Shown here piece after piece: positions 9,211 through 18,800 of a stretch of DNA of 64,000 nt (within the stretch, counting starts at the first letter, position 1; each line of letters starts with the position of its first letter). A program made the position numbers and the translations under genes. The notes below the pieces were generated by a model. That model saw only the letters and a program-made list of their open reading frames with translations. It was not told where the DNA came from and searched no databases. The DNA is from CBIHON01 sp966211965. GTDB lineage: Bacteria; Pseudomonadota; Gammaproteobacteria; Burkholderiales; Burkholderiaceae_D. The DNA is taken from assembly GCA_966211965.1 (NCBI GenBank), contig CBIHON010000001.1, positions 256,022-320,021 of the forward strand, read 5' to 3'.

Positions 9211-10215
9211 TCAAGCCGCTTCGTCGCGCGGATCACGCGACAATAAACGCGCCACCATGTCGCGCGGCGAATCACCGTCAAACAGCACGCCAGCCACAGC
9301 ATTGGTAATCGGCATATCCACGCCACGACTGCGCGCCAACGCCCTGACTGCTTGCGCACAGCGCACGCCTTCTGCCACATGTCCGAGTTCTGCCACAATG
9401 TCGTCGAGCGCCTTGTCTTGCGCCAATGCCAGTCCAACCCGGCGATTGCGTGAAAGATCTCCGGTACAGGTCAGGATCAAATCCCCCATCCCGGCCAACC
9501 CCATGAAAGTTTCCGTACGGCCGCCAAGGGCAATACCCAAGCGCGTGATTTCAGCAAGGCCGCGCGTGATGAGCGCCGCACGCGCATTCAAACCGAGACC
9601 CATACCATCGACGATGCCGGTAGCGATCGCCAAGATATTCTTCACCGCCCCGCCGACTTCAACGCCGGCCATGTCGTCACTTGTATAGACGCGGATATTG
9701 CGGCCATGAACGGCGCTCACGACGCGCTCGCGCAGAACGGCGCTGTCCGAGGCAAGGACCAGCGCGCAAGGCAAGCCGTGCGCGACTTCCTGCGCGAACG
9801 AGGGGCCGGACAAGACGCCGGCCGCCAAATCCGGCCCGAGGATTTCGCGCACAACCTGATGCGGCAATAATTGGGTTTTCTCTTCGAATCCCTTGCACAA
9901 GGTAACAATGTTCGGAATCGGCAGCGCTTGCAGCTGCCGCACAAGAGGGCGCAAACCGGCGACCGCGGAGGCAATCAGCAACAATCCTTCATCCGGCGTC
10001 GCGAGCAAAGGCGCCATGGCGGCGTCGAAATCGCTCGTAATGTGCAATCCGCGCGGCAAGGAAAATCCGGGCAAATTCCCCGAATTCTCGCGGCGCGTAG
10101 CGGCCTCATCCATGGCTGCCTGATTGCGCCCCCACAAAATTACGCGATGCCGCTCAGCCAGCGGTATCGCCAGCGCAGTACCCCAGGCGCCGGCGCCGAG
10201 TATCGTGATATTCAT
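9211..10215 (-). CDS. gpsA: NAD(P)-dependent glycerol-3-phosphate dehydrogenase
   Basis: Reduces dihydroxyacetone phosphate to sn-glycerol 3-phosphate, the backbone of phospholipids; cytoplasmic. The 334-residue product starts MNITILGAGAWGTALA with the Rossmann GAGAWG motif and carries the family blocks CKGFEEKT and LSGPSFAQEVA. Length is normal. It follows the SH3 protein and secB on the same strand, the usual order in Burkholderiales, and may share their transcript. Confidence 0.97.
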   Translation of the reverse strand: MNITILGAGAWGTALAIPLAERHRVILWGRNQAAMDEAATRRENSGNLPGFSLPRGLHITSDFDAAMAPLLATPDEGLLLIASAVAGLRPLVRQLQALPIPNIVTLCKGFEEKTQLLPHQVVREILGPDLAAGVLSGPSFAQEVAHGLPCALVLASDSAVLRERVVSAVHGRNIRVYTSDDMAGVEVGGAVKNILAIATGIVDGMGLGLNARAALITRGLAEITRLGIALGGRTETFMGLAGMGDLILTCTGDLSRNRRVGLALAQDKALDDIVAELGHVAEGVRCAQAVRALARSRGVDMPITNAVAGVLFDGDSPRDMVARLLSRDPRDEAA

Positions 10216-10251
10216 GGATTGCCTGGAAAGGAAAAAATTGGCGGCAGAAGG

Positions 10252-10698
10252 CTACTCACCCCAGATATCATTCGCCTTCACATAACCGCTCTGTCCGTCG
10301 CGATGCCGGACCTTGACCCAGCCGGAAGCAAGCGGCTCCGCCAATTCAAACAGAACGTTTTTATCGGCGGAGAACAAAACCGGCGCTGCGTCGTCCGCAC
10401 TGGCGCGGACCTTCGCACCGGCGACGCTGACAACCACATTGCGCTTCGGCGTAAGCGCCTTCGACTCGATCCAGAACAGGTCGCCCGAGGCATCGCGCAC
10501 CTTGGTCCACTCGCCATAGGTAAGGACGATTTCGACCGGCATACCGCGCGGGGCGACAAACACCTTGCGTCCTTTTTCGGAAGGAGCGTCGTAAAGCACT
10601 GCCGGCGCGGCGCCGACCGATTTGAAGTCGAGCGCCTGCACGCTCGCCGCCAGCGACATCAGGAACGTTGCAAAAACAAGCAAATGAACGGATTTCAT
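10252..10698 (-). CDS. Secreted SH3-domain protein
   Basis: Small exported protein of 148 residues with a signal peptide (MKSVHLLVFATFLMSLAASVQA) and bacterial SH3-like repeats. The segments PSEKGRKVFVAPRGMPVEIVL and GWVKVRHRDGQSGYVKANDIWGE match SH3b folds that often bind peptidoglycan or other ligands in the periplasm. The ATG at 10696-10698 is chosen because GGAG lies 8 bases upstream and a signal peptide follows; a longer reading would overlap the secB end. The ligand is unknown. It lies between secB and gpsA. Confidence 0.85.
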   Translation of the reverse strand: MKSVHLLVFATFLMSLAASVQALDFKSVGAAPAVLYDAPSEKGRKVFVAPRGMPVEIVLTYGEWTKVRDASGDLFWIESKALTPKRNVVVSVAGAKVRASADDAAPVLFSADKNVLFELAEPLASGWVKVRHRDGQSGYVKANDIWGE

Positions 10699-10807
10699 GA
10701 AACCATCTCCGGCGGGAACAACATGCCGGGCCGCCATACGACAAACGATGCCTTCCGCCTGAAAGGCATCACTTACGACCCGAAACGAACGCGCAAAACT
10801 ATGGCTT

Positions 10808-11308
10808 TTAGTTAATGGTAGCGGAAGCACCATTCGGCATCACGATGCCCGCACCTTTTTGCTGTTGCAGTTGCTCGGCCATAGCTTGCTGGCGCTGCTG
10901 GTAGAACAGTTCGAAGTTGATTTCCGCCAGATGCACCGGCGGAAATCCGGCGCGCGTGATGGCGTCGGCAATATTGGCGCGCAAATAGGGATAAACCAGA
11001 TTGGGGCATCCGATCCCGAGCAACGGGTCGAGCTGCTCTTCCGGAATGTTGCGCGCTTCGAAAATGCCGGCTTGCTTGCCCTCGACCAGGAAAGCGACTT
11101 TCTCGCCGATTTTTGCGGTAACCGTGACGGTAACGGTGGATTCGTAAATGCCGTCAGCCAGCACTTCGGCGCCTACGTCGACCGAAATTTCGATGCCGGG
11201 AGCTTCCTGCTCCAGAAAAATCGCCGGGGAATTCGGCTGTTCCAGCGACAGGTCTTTCAGATAGACGCGTTGAACTTGAAATATGGGTTGCAGATTTTCG
11301 TCAGACAT
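10808..11308 (-). CDS. secB: Protein-export chaperone SecB
   Basis: Tetrameric cytoplasmic chaperone that keeps preproteins unfolded and delivers them to SecA. The 166-residue product contains the family blocks FQVQRVYLKDLSLEQPN and LLGIGCPNLVYPYLRANIADAITRAGFPPVHLAEINF. Length fits SecB. It sits downstream of grxC on the same strand, as in many betaproteobacteria and gammaproteobacteria. Confidence 0.97.
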   Translation of the reverse strand: MSDENLQPIFQVQRVYLKDLSLEQPNSPAIFLEQEAPGIEISVDVGAEVLADGIYESTVTVTVTAKIGEKVAFLVEGKQAGIFEARNIPEEQLDPLLGIGCPNLVYPYLRANIADAITRAGFPPVHLAEINFELFYQQRQQAMAEQLQQQKGAGIVMPNGASATIN

Positions 11309-11383
11309 GAAGCACTTTCACTAGGTTGAAATATGGATGTTTAGCCATCCGCTGGATTGTAAATTGCCGAAACCGAAAAACGC

Positions 11384-11647
11384 TCAGGCGCCCTGCAGCA
11401 AAGCATCGAGCTTGCCGCCGCGCTCTAGCGCGTTCAAGTCGTCAAAGCCGCCTACGTAAGTATCGCCGATATAGATCTGCGGCACGGTGCGGCGGCCGGT
11501 TTTTTGCATCATGTCGAGCCGCTGCTGCGGCTCCAGGTCAACCCGAATCTTCTCGATCGACTCGACACCTTTGGCGGTCAACAGCTTTTCAGCCATGATG
11601 CAATAGGGGCACACGCCGGTGCTGTACATTAATACTCGTGCAGTCAT
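11384..11647 (-). CDS. grxC: Glutaredoxin 3
   Basis: Glutathione-dependent disulfide reductase of 87 residues with the active-site CPYC (Cys13 and Cys16), the cis-proline in TVPQIYIGD and the glutathione-binding GGFDDL. It is placed between a rhodanese-like protein (12 bases upstream) and secB, the standard context for grxC. Confidence 0.96.
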   Translation of the reverse strand: MTARVLMYSTGVCPYCIMAEKLLTAKGVESIEKIRVDLEPQQRLDMMQKTGRRTVPQIYIGDTYVGGFDDLNALERGGKLDALLQGA

Positions 11648-11659
11648 GAGGCCCCCTTG

Positions 11660-12061
11660 TTACTTAGCTGTCGGCAACCCTTGCGCCTGCCAGGCAAGCA
11701 AGCCGCCGCTCAAACTATATACTTCGCTGAAGCCGGCGCTCTTCAATTGCGCGACAGCCTTGGACGACTGCACGCCCGAGTGGCATACGACGATCACCGC
11801 TTTCGATTTGAATTTATCGAGTTCAGCTACGCGGTTCGACAGCTCCTTGAGCGGGATGTTGCGTGCGTCTAGCAAGTGCGCGGCGGCAAAGTCGGCCGGG
11901 TTGCGCACGTCGACAATCACGGTTTTACCCTGATTGATCAACTGCGTAGCCTGCAGCAGGGAGACCTTTTCACCGCGCCGTTGCAAGCCCGGCCAAGCCA
12001 GTGCACCGCCCGAAAGGAGGACCAATCCGAACAGCCAGATATTGTCAATGATGAATTTCAC
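11660..12061 (-). CDS. Membrane-anchored rhodanese-like sulfurtransferase
   Basis: A 133-residue protein with an N-terminal membrane segment (IIDNIWLFGLVLLSGGALAW) and one rhodanese domain. The candidate catalytic Cys93 lies in the loop CHSGVQSS, so persulfide chemistry is possible, but the substrate is unknown. It resembles YibN-type proteins that lie next to grxC and secB. It is divergent from gpmA, with about 95 bases between the two starts holding both promoters; a TATAAAAT stretch near 12094 is a possible -10 element. Confidence 0.9.
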   Translation of the reverse strand: MKFIIDNIWLFGLVLLSGGALAWPGLQRRGEKVSLLQATQLINQGKTVIVDVRNPADFAAAHLLDARNIPLKELSNRVAELDKFKSKAVIVVCHSGVQSSKAVAQLKSAGFSEVYSLSGGLLAWQAQGLPTAK

Positions 12062-12156
12062 GTGGTTCCAATGGTATTAGTCAATCTGCACATTATAAAA
12101 TAGAAGCTGCTACACATCCCGATTCGAACAAATTCTCATTCACCTTTATTCCCACC

Positions 12157-12903
12157 ATGTACAAAATCGTATTGATGCGCCACGGCGAATCCACCTGGAA
12201 CCTGGACAATCGCTTTACCGGCTGGACCGACGTCGATCTGACTCCCAAAGGCGTCGCCGAAGCAAAATATGCAGGCCAGCTCTTGAAAGAAGCCGGCTTT
12301 ACCTTCGACCTGGCCTATACCTCGGTGCTGAAACGCGCAATCCGCACGCTCTGGTGCACACTAGACGAGATGGATCTGATGTGGCTGCCCGTCGTGCACA
12401 GCTGGCGGCTCAACGAGCGCCACTACGGCGCACTGCAAGGCCTGGACAAAGCCGAAACTGCGGCCAAATACGGTGATGAACAAGTACTGGTATGGCGCCG
12501 CAGCTATGACACGCCGCCCAGCCCGCTCGATCCGAACGATTCACGCACTTCCTACAAGGATCCGCGCTATGCCAGCCTGAAGCGCGAAGAAATCCCGCTG
12601 ACCGAGTGCCTGAAAGATACGGTAGCGCGCGTCATGCCGGTCTGGAACGAGTCGATTGCGCCCGACATCCGCGCCGGCAAGCGCATCATCATCTCGGCGC
12701 ATGGCAACAGCCTGCGAGCACTGATCAAGTCGCTCGACGGCATCAGCGACCAGGACATCGTCGGCCTGAACATCCCCAACGGCCAGCCGCTGGTATACGA
12801 ACTGGATGCCGACCTGAAGCCGATCAAGAGCTATTACCTGGGCGATCCGGCGGCAATCGAGGCAGCGATGAAAGCCGTGGCCAGCCAGGGCAAGGCGAAG
12901 TAA
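12157..12903 (+). CDS. gpmA: 2,3-bisphosphoglycerate-dependent phosphoglycerate mutase
   Basis: Glycolytic and gluconeogenic enzyme converting 3- to 2-phosphoglycerate. The 248-residue protein has the catalytic RHGESTWN motif near the N-terminus, the substrate-binding block RLNERHYGALQGLDKAE and ISAHGNSLRALIK near the C-terminus. Length is normal for the dPGM family. Confidence 0.97.
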   Translation: MYKIVLMRHGESTWNLDNRFTGWTDVDLTPKGVAEAKYAGQLLKEAGFTFDLAYTSVLKRAIRTLWCTLDEMDLMWLPVVHSWRLNERHYGALQGLDKAETAAKYGDEQVLVWRRSYDTPPSPLDPNDSRTSYKDPRYASLKREEIPLTECLKDTVARVMPVWNESIAPDIRAGKRIIISAHGNSLRALIKSLDGISDQDIVGLNIPNGQPLVYELDADLKPIKSYYLGDPAAIEAAMKAVASQGKAK

Positions 12904-12937
12904 GTTCAATCCGAGCATAGCAGACAAGGGATCTTCA

Positions 12938-14341
12938 TTGTTCAAGCAGCATCGCGTTCGCAGCAGCAGGAAAACCCTTGCGGTGCTCGGCCTGGCCGTA
13001 CTGTGCCTGGGCGGCATCCCCACCGCCCAGGCCGCCAAAATCAGCGAACGGGCCAAGCAAAAACAACTGGCCGAAACAGAGCGCGCCGGCCTCCAGCAAA
13101 AACTCAACGCACTCAAGCGCGACATTGACCGCACCGAGACGGCCAAGAGCAATGCCGCCGACGCCCTCGCCAATTCCGAAGCGGCTATATCCAATGCCAA
13201 CCGCGCACTGCACGAACTGGAAGCAGAACAGCAGCGCACCGAAGCGCGGATAGCGCAATTATCGAAAGAGCAATTGGATTTGGCCAAGGCGGTCGAGACG
13301 CAGCAGCAGCGGTTGGCAAAACTCTTGCGCGAGCAATACGTAACCGGAAATGAAGACCGCATCAAGCTCCTGCTGTCCGGCGACAACCCGAACCGCATCA
13401 ATCGCGAGCTGCAATATATGACCTACGTCGCGCGCGCGCAGGCAAAACTGGTCGAGACCCTGCGCGCCAATCTGCAAGCGATCGAGAGCAACAAGGCAGA
13501 AACCCAGAACGCCAAGGACGAGCTGGATGAAATCGCACAGGAAGCGAACCAGCAAAAGACCCTGCTGGAGAAGGAGAAAGCCAGGCATGCCGCCTTGCTG
13601 TCACAATTGTCCGGCAAGCTCGCAGCCCAACGTAAAGAAGCGGGCAATATAGAACGCGACGAACAGCGGCTGACCGGCTTGCTCGACAAGCTTTCGCAAT
13701 TAATCGAAGAGCAACAGAAGGCTGAAACCGCCGCCCTGGAAAAACGGCGGCAAGAACAAGCTCGCGCCAAAGCAGAACGCGACAAGCGCGCGCAGCAAGC
13801 CAAAAATAGCGTGCGCGACAAGGCAGCACAGGGAAAAATAAAGTATTCCGATCCGATCGACAATGACGAACCGCTTTCGGCAAAACCGCCTATACGGAAT
13901 GAACTAATTCCCGATGCGGGCGTTCAAAGCAGTGCTTCTGGGCAATCGTTTAGCGCCTTGCGCGGCCATTTGCATTTGCCGCTGCGCGGAGAATTGGTCG
14001 CCAAATACGGCAGCAAGCGCGGCGACGGACCGACCTGGAAAGGCCTGTTCATCCGTGCCGCCGAAGGTACGGAAGTCAAGGCGATCGCTTCCGGCCGCGT
14101 AATTTTCGCGGAGTGGCTGCGCGGCTTCGGCAACCTGATCATCCTTGACCACGGTGGCCAGTACATGAGCATTTATGGCAACAACCAGGCGGTGCTGAAA
14201 CGGGCCGGCGATACAGTCAAAAGCGGCGATGTAATTGCCAATGCAGGTAATAGCGGCGGCAATGAACAATCGGGTTTATACTTTGAAATACGGCATCAGG
14301 GCCGCGCATTCGACCCCCTTGAATGGGTTACTCTTCGGTGA
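12938..14341 (+). CDS. EnvC-like murein hydrolase activator (degenerate M23 domain)
   Basis: Periplasmic protein of 467 residues with a signal peptide, a long coiled coil (about residues 35-290) and a C-terminal LytM/M23 domain. The domain has LYFEIRHQG where active enzymes have a His-x-His pair, and the first metal site is also lost, as in EnvC, which activates cell-division amidases rather than cutting peptidoglycan itself. The TTG start (12938-12940) is preceded by AAGGG at 7 bases and no nearby ATG is available. It is followed 14 bases later by an S41 protease, so the two probably work together in envelope maintenance. Confidence 0.9.
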   Translation: MFKQHRVRSSRKTLAVLGLAVLCLGGIPTAQAAKISERAKQKQLAETERAGLQQKLNALKRDIDRTETAKSNAADALANSEAAISNANRALHELEAEQQRTEARIAQLSKEQLDLAKAVETQQQRLAKLLREQYVTGNEDRIKLLLSGDNPNRINRELQYMTYVARAQAKLVETLRANLQAIESNKAETQNAKDELDEIAQEANQQKTLLEKEKARHAALLSQLSGKLAAQRKEAGNIERDEQRLTGLLDKLSQLIEEQQKAETAALEKRRQEQARAKAERDKRAQQAKNSVRDKAAQGKIKYSDPIDNDEPLSAKPPIRNELIPDAGVQSSASGQSFSALRGHLHLPLRGELVAKYGSKRGDGPTWKGLFIRAAEGTEVKAIASGRVIFAEWLRGFGNLIILDHGGQYMSIYGNNQAVLKRAGDTVKSGDVIANAGNSGGNEQSGLYFEIRHQGRAFDPLEWVTLR

Positions 14342-14355
14342 AATCTAGGTGAAAC

Positions 14356-15825
14356 ATGGGCAGCAAACTCAAAAACATCGGCCTTATCAGTTTAGGCATG
14401 ATTACAGGCATAGCAGGCTCGATACAATTCGACGCGCTCGCGCAAAAAAATGCGAGCGCGCCACTGCCGATTGAGGAATTGCGGCAACTGGCCGACGTGT
14501 TCGGTCTGATCAAATCCGATTACGTCGAGGCGATCGAAGACAAAAAACTGCTGACCGAAGCGATCTCGGGCATGGTCGCATCGCTCGATCCGCACTCCGC
14601 CTATCTCGACAAGAAAGCATTCAAGGAGCTGCGTGAAGGCACCCAAGGCAAGTTCGTCGGGCTCGGCATCGAAGTCGGCATGAGCGAAGACGGTTACGTC
14701 AAGGTTATCTCGCCGATCGAAGATTCTCCCGCATACAAGGCCGGCCTGAAGCCCGGCGACCTGATCACCCGCCTCGACAGCACGCCTGTCAAAGGCTTGA
14801 CTCTGGATGAAGCAGTCAAGCGCATGCGCGGCGAGCCCAATACCAAGATCACGCTCACCGTGGCTCGCAAGGAAGAACTCAAGCCGCTGATCATTCCGAT
14901 CGTGCGCCAGGAAATCCGCGTGCAAAGCGTGAAATCGAAAGTGGTCGAACCCGGTTATGCCTGGGTGCGCGTGGCGCAATTCCAGGAACCGACCGTCGAT
15001 GACATGGCGAAGAAAATCTCCGCGATCTACGCGCAAGAGCCGAACCTGAAAGGCTTGGTGCTCGACTTGCGTAATGACCCTGGCGGCGTGCTGCCGGGCG
15101 CAATCGGCGTTTCGGCAGCTTTCCTGCCGAAAGATGCGGTCGTCGTTTCGACTAACGGCCAACTGCCCGATTCAAAAGCGACCTTCTACGCCCGCCGCGA
15201 ATTCTACGGCTCGCGTGCCGTTGGCGACCCGTTGGCAAAACTGCCGGAAGCAGTCAAGAAAGTGCCGATGGTAGTGCTGGTCAATACCGGTTCCGCCTCT
15301 GCGTCTGAAATCGTGGCCGGCGCTCTGCAGGATTACAAGCGTGCCGTCATCATGGGCTCGCAAACCTTCGGCAAAGGCTCGGTACAAACCATTCGCCAAT
15401 TGTCTTCCGACACCGCGGTCAAGCTGACCACGGCACGCTATTACACCCCGAATGGACGCTCGATCCAAGCCAAGGGTATCGTACCCGACCTGCTGGTGGA
15501 CGAGAATGCCGACGGCGACGGCTTGAACAGCTTGCGCCTGCGCGAATCGGATTTGCAAAAGCACTTGACCAATGACAAGGACAAGGAAGCGGAATCCGCT
15601 AAAAACAAGATCGACGAACTGGAAGAAGAACAACGCTTGGCTGCCCTGGAGAAAAAGCGCAAGCCGCTTGAATTCGGCAGCAAGGACGATTTCCAGTTGA
15701 CACAGGCGCTGAATCACCTGAAAGGTTTGCCGGTCCAGTTGGCGAAAGCGAAGATCGACCCCAAAAAAGAAAACGGCAAGGACGATAAGAGCAAGGACGA
15801 TAAGAAAGAGATCGAGAAAAAATAA
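14356..15825 (+). CDS. C-terminal processing protease (S41 family, CtpA-like)
   Basis: Exported serine protease of 489 residues. Order: an N-terminal signal or anchor segment, a PDZ domain around residues 95-170 (GLGIEVGMSEDGYVKVISPI), and a peptidase S41 domain with the serine block GSASASEIVAGAL and the lysine block GSQTFGKGSVQ, which form the Ser-Lys dyad in this family. The C-terminal tail is rich in lysine and acidic residues. It lies in an apparent operon with the EnvC-like gene and is followed by a strong terminator. Confidence 0.94.
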   Translation: MGSKLKNIGLISLGMITGIAGSIQFDALAQKNASAPLPIEELRQLADVFGLIKSDYVEAIEDKKLLTEAISGMVASLDPHSAYLDKKAFKELREGTQGKFVGLGIEVGMSEDGYVKVISPIEDSPAYKAGLKPGDLITRLDSTPVKGLTLDEAVKRMRGEPNTKITLTVARKEELKPLIIPIVRQEIRVQSVKSKVVEPGYAWVRVAQFQEPTVDDMAKKISAIYAQEPNLKGLVLDLRNDPGGVLPGAIGVSAAFLPKDAVVVSTNGQLPDSKATFYARREFYGSRAVGDPLAKLPEAVKKVPMVVLVNTGSASASEIVAGALQDYKRAVIMGSQTFGKGSVQTIRQLSSDTAVKLTTARYYTPNGRSIQAKGIVPDLLVDENADGDGLNSLRLRESDLQKHLTNDKDKEAESAKNKIDELEEEQRLAALEKKRKPLEFGSKDDFQLTQALNHLKGLPVQLAKAKIDPKKENGKDDKSKDDKKEIEKK

Positions 15826-15850
15826 AGCCGAGCGCCTTATCAAGGGCTAA

Positions 15851-15874
15851 GGCCGCAGCAATGCGGCCTTTTTC
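15851..15874 (+). terminator. Rho-independent terminator after the S41 protease
   Basis: GGCCGCA (15851-15857), a 4-base loop and TGCGGCC (15862-15868), followed by TTTTTC. It lies 26 bases after the protease stop codon. Confidence 0.88.
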
Positions 15875-15919
15875 TATTTTACAGCTGGACGAGTTCTCTT
15901 AAAGACACAACACCAAACC

Positions 15920-16663
15920 GTGAACGACAACCAACTCCTGCGCTATTCGCGCCACATTCTGCTCGACGAGATCGGTATCGAAGGCCAGGAAAAACTGCTG
16001 GCTGCTCATGCCTTGATCATCGGCGCCGGCGGTCTCGGTTCGCCTACGGCGCTATATCTGGCCTCGGCCGGCGTCGGCATCATCACCCTGGTAGACAACG
16101 ACACGGTCGACCTGACCAACTTGCAGCGGCAGATCCTGCACACCACCGAGCGCGTCGGCCAACCGAAGACACAATCGGGCAAGCTGTCACTGGCGCAAAT
16201 CAATCCCGAGATCAATGTAGTCGCCCTGGCAGAACGCGCCGGCGACGAGCGTTTGAACGAACTGGTACGCACGGCCACGGTGGTGCTCGACTGCAGCGAC
16301 AATTTCGCCACACGCCACGCCGTCAATCGCGCCTGCGTTGCGCACAAAGTGCCACTGATATCCGGCGCCGCAATCCAGTTCGACGGGCAGATCAGCGTAT
16401 TCGATACGCGCCATGAAGATTCGCCCTGCTATGCCTGCTTGTTCCCACCCGATCAACCGTTTGAAGAAGCCAACTGCGCAACGATGGGTGTGTTCGCGCC
16501 GCTGGTCGGCATCATCGGCGCCATGCAGGCAGCAGAGGCGTTGAAACTGATTGCAGGGATCGGAGAGTCACTGGCCGGGCGCCTGCTGCTGCTGGACGCC
16601 CGGCATATGGATTGGAACAGCATCAAAATAGCACGCAATATTACCTGCCCAATATGTTCCTAA
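15920..16663 (+). CDS. moeB: MoeB/ThiF/HesA family adenylyltransferase
   Basis: E1-like enzyme that adenylates the C-terminal Gly-Gly of a small sulfur carrier such as MoaD or ThiS. The 247-residue product has the nucleotide-binding GAGGLGSP motif, the segment DLTNLQRQILH and zinc-binding pairs CYAC and CPIC near the C-terminus. There is no C-terminal rhodanese domain. It starts with GTG after a terminator, so it is transcribed separately. MoeB is the likeliest role, but a thiamine or other carrier partner cannot be excluded. Confidence 0.88.
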   Translation: MNDNQLLRYSRHILLDEIGIEGQEKLLAAHALIIGAGGLGSPTALYLASAGVGIITLVDNDTVDLTNLQRQILHTTERVGQPKTQSGKLSLAQINPEINVVALAERAGDERLNELVRTATVVLDCSDNFATRHAVNRACVAHKVPLISGAAIQFDGQISVFDTRHEDSPCYACLFPPDQPFEEANCATMGVFAPLVGIIGAMQAAEALKLIAGIGESLAGRLLLLDARHMDWNSIKIARNITCPICS

Positions 16664-16685
16664 AACCTCGTTATTCCCCGACCCG

Positions 16686-18800
16686 CTAGTCGGGAATCGT
16701 CACCGTGTTATTGGCAAACGTGATTTGATCACCGGCCGCAGGCGCGGTCTTGATTGGCGGCACGTTGGCGACCGTGATCGGATTGACCGTGGTACCGGTC
16801 ATGCCGCGTGGAATGGTGCGTACCACCTGGCTGGGCGGCAAAGCTGCACCGGACTTCAGGTTGGCGTACATCATGTCCATCGCCTGAATGAAATAGCGAT
16901 GCAGCGGCACCAGTCGATCGCTATAGCCTGGAAAGCTCAAGAAAGCGTCGAAATGGTGGGCATTAGTCACTTCGATATACGACAGCTTGCTGTTGGTGCC
17001 TTCGACGATCTTGTTGATGCCGAAGTAAGGACGCGAGGTGAAATTCACCGGGATCAGCGCATCGGAGCGGCCGTGCACGATCAATGCGGGCTTGCCGCGC
17101 AGATTGCCGGTGCGCACCGCAACTTCACTAATGCCTTGCTGCACGCGTTTCGCGTTGGCGCTGGTTCCGATCGCAAGTTCACGCAAGCACAACGCACCCG
17201 CAATGTTGTAGTCCTGCACGCCTCCCACTGAAATCGACGACGCATCCACCAGCGGTCCGCCGACGCTGTTGTTGTTGATGATCGCAATCGGGCCGGTCGG
17301 CGGCACGCCGTTGCCGGTGCTGAAAATCGTCGCCAGCGCGGAAGGCGCCACCGCCACCGGCGCTCCTGGCGTCGCCGAACTCGCCGCGCCCGGTGAGCCG
17401 TAGCTGTAACCGCAGATATTGTCCTTGACGCTAAACCGGCCGTAAGTGCCGGCGTAGGTCAAGGTAACCGGCGGTACGGCAAACGAGTACATCGATGCGT
17501 GCAAATCGTTGCTTTCCGGCTGGTAGCCGGCTGCCAGCAAGACATTCATCGCGCTGGCCGCCATCTCGGCAGTCGTGCTGCCCGTGATCAGGCCGGCGGT
17601 TTTAAGGGCGGTGCAGCGATTGGCGGCAATCGTCGGATTGAGTGTATTGAATACATTCGTGGCGGTCGACAGCAATCCGGCGCAAGGCTGCATCAAATTC
17701 GCCAGCGTGGAATAGTCATAGAGACTTCTACCGGTGCCGACCAGCGAGGTCGTGCCGCGCTTCACCGTCACCCGATTGTCGGGTGCCAATTGGACTTGCG
17801 GCTCCGACACCGCGACGCCGGTAATCAAGCCTCCGGTATCCTGTTCGGCCGCAGCCAGTGCGGCGCCGGCGCCGTTGGAGGCGCTCGACGCGATGACGAT
17901 GGTATTGCCTGGCTTCAGCGTGCGCAAATGCCGCTTCCCGTCAGCCGCCAGCGTGCCGTATTTTTCGTTCAGGACGTAGTAGGCGAACTCAATTGACTGC
18001 AAGGTGTATTTGCCCCAGTCTTTTTCCGGATTCTGCTGCGAATGCATGTGTTTGACCGCGAAGCGGTTCGGCGTCGCGGCGTTGAAAGCGGCACGTTCCG
18101 CCTCGGTCAGGTTGGCCGTGAAATTCGAGTCCTTGCCGGCCGTCGCGGCATCGGTGCGGATGCCGTTCTGGAGATTGACGATATTGTTTTGCAAGTCGTG
18201 CACGCCGTTGCCGGTGCCCTTGTCGTTATAGGCGACCGCGCAGCCGTTCTTCAACCCCCATTCGCCGGAGGTGGCGATTGCGCCATACACGCCGCGCGAT
18301 CCGCTCGATGTGCCGGTCACGATGCAGGGACTGGCGGGGTTGAAAGTGGACGGCACCTGTACCATCATCGTGACGTTCTGGCTGCCGCTGCCGTCGTCCG
18401 AATAGGCAATGTATTCGGTCCCGGCAACCTTGCCTTCGCCCAAGGTATCGTTGCCTTTGGTGTCGATGTTCGGTCCATACAAGATGCCATAGCCGCCAGC
18501 GGCGGTGGGGTCGATCAATGCACGATAGTTATTGTAGATGGCGAGCTTTCTCAGTTCTGCAGCGGTGGGCTTGGCAGGATCGGCCACGCTCGGCGCGGCA
18601 CCGCCCAAGCCGGTTTTTCCCAGGCCGGCAGTCAGCAAATCGTCGGATACGCCATCATAGGTAGCGGCGCTGATGGTGCCGAGATATGCCGGTTTGACAT
18701 TCACATCTTCGGAACTGGAACCGCCGCAGGCAGCGAGCATCGAAACTGCCGCAGTGACTGCGAGATGGCCGGCGGTTTTCCTGAATTCGTTTTTCAACAT
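16686..18800 (-). CDS. D-(-)-3-hydroxybutyrate oligomer hydrolase, lipoprotein
   Basis: Exported hydrolase of 704 residues that cleaves 3-hydroxybutyrate oligomers released from poly-3-hydroxybutyrate. It carries a signal peptide with lipobox LAAC (Cys25), so it is probably a lipoprotein. The serine-containing segments GTSSGSRGVYG and ASSASNGAGAALAAAEQD match the 3HB-oligomer hydrolase family; I cannot tell from sequence alone which serine is the nucleophile. Length is typical. GAGG lies about 5 bases before the ATG. It is divergent from a sensor kinase/FixJ-type regulator pair, which could control it. Confidence 0.9.
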   Translation of the reverse strand: MLKNEFRKTAGHLAVTAAVSMLAACGGSSSEDVNVKPAYLGTISAATYDGVSDDLLTAGLGKTGLGGAAPSVADPAKPTAAELRKLAIYNNYRALIDPTAAGGYGILYGPNIDTKGNDTLGEGKVAGTEYIAYSDDGSGSQNVTMMVQVPSTFNPASPCIVTGTSSGSRGVYGAIATSGEWGLKNGCAVAYNDKGTGNGVHDLQNNIVNLQNGIRTDAATAGKDSNFTANLTEAERAAFNAATPNRFAVKHMHSQQNPEKDWGKYTLQSIEFAYYVLNEKYGTLAADGKRHLRTLKPGNTIVIASSASNGAGAALAAAEQDTGGLITGVAVSEPQVQLAPDNRVTVKRGTTSLVGTGRSLYDYSTLANLMQPCAGLLSTATNVFNTLNPTIAANRCTALKTAGLITGSTTAEMAASAMNVLLAAGYQPESNDLHASMYSFAVPPVTLTYAGTYGRFSVKDNICGYSYGSPGAASSATPGAPVAVAPSALATIFSTGNGVPPTGPIAIINNNSVGGPLVDASSISVGGVQDYNIAGALCLRELAIGTSANAKRVQQGISEVAVRTGNLRGKPALIVHGRSDALIPVNFTSRPYFGINKIVEGTNSKLSYIEVTNAHHFDAFLSFPGYSDRLVPLHRYFIQAMDMMYANLKSGAALPPSQVVRTIPRGMTGTTVNPITVANVPPIKTAPAAGDQITFANNTVTIPD

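Noticed and set aside
16667..16695. Hairpin at the convergent end of the MoeB-like gene and the hydroxybutyrate hydrolase
   Set aside because: The ATTCC...GGAAT arms pair with one bulge, but there is no T-run on either strand, so I do not call a terminator.
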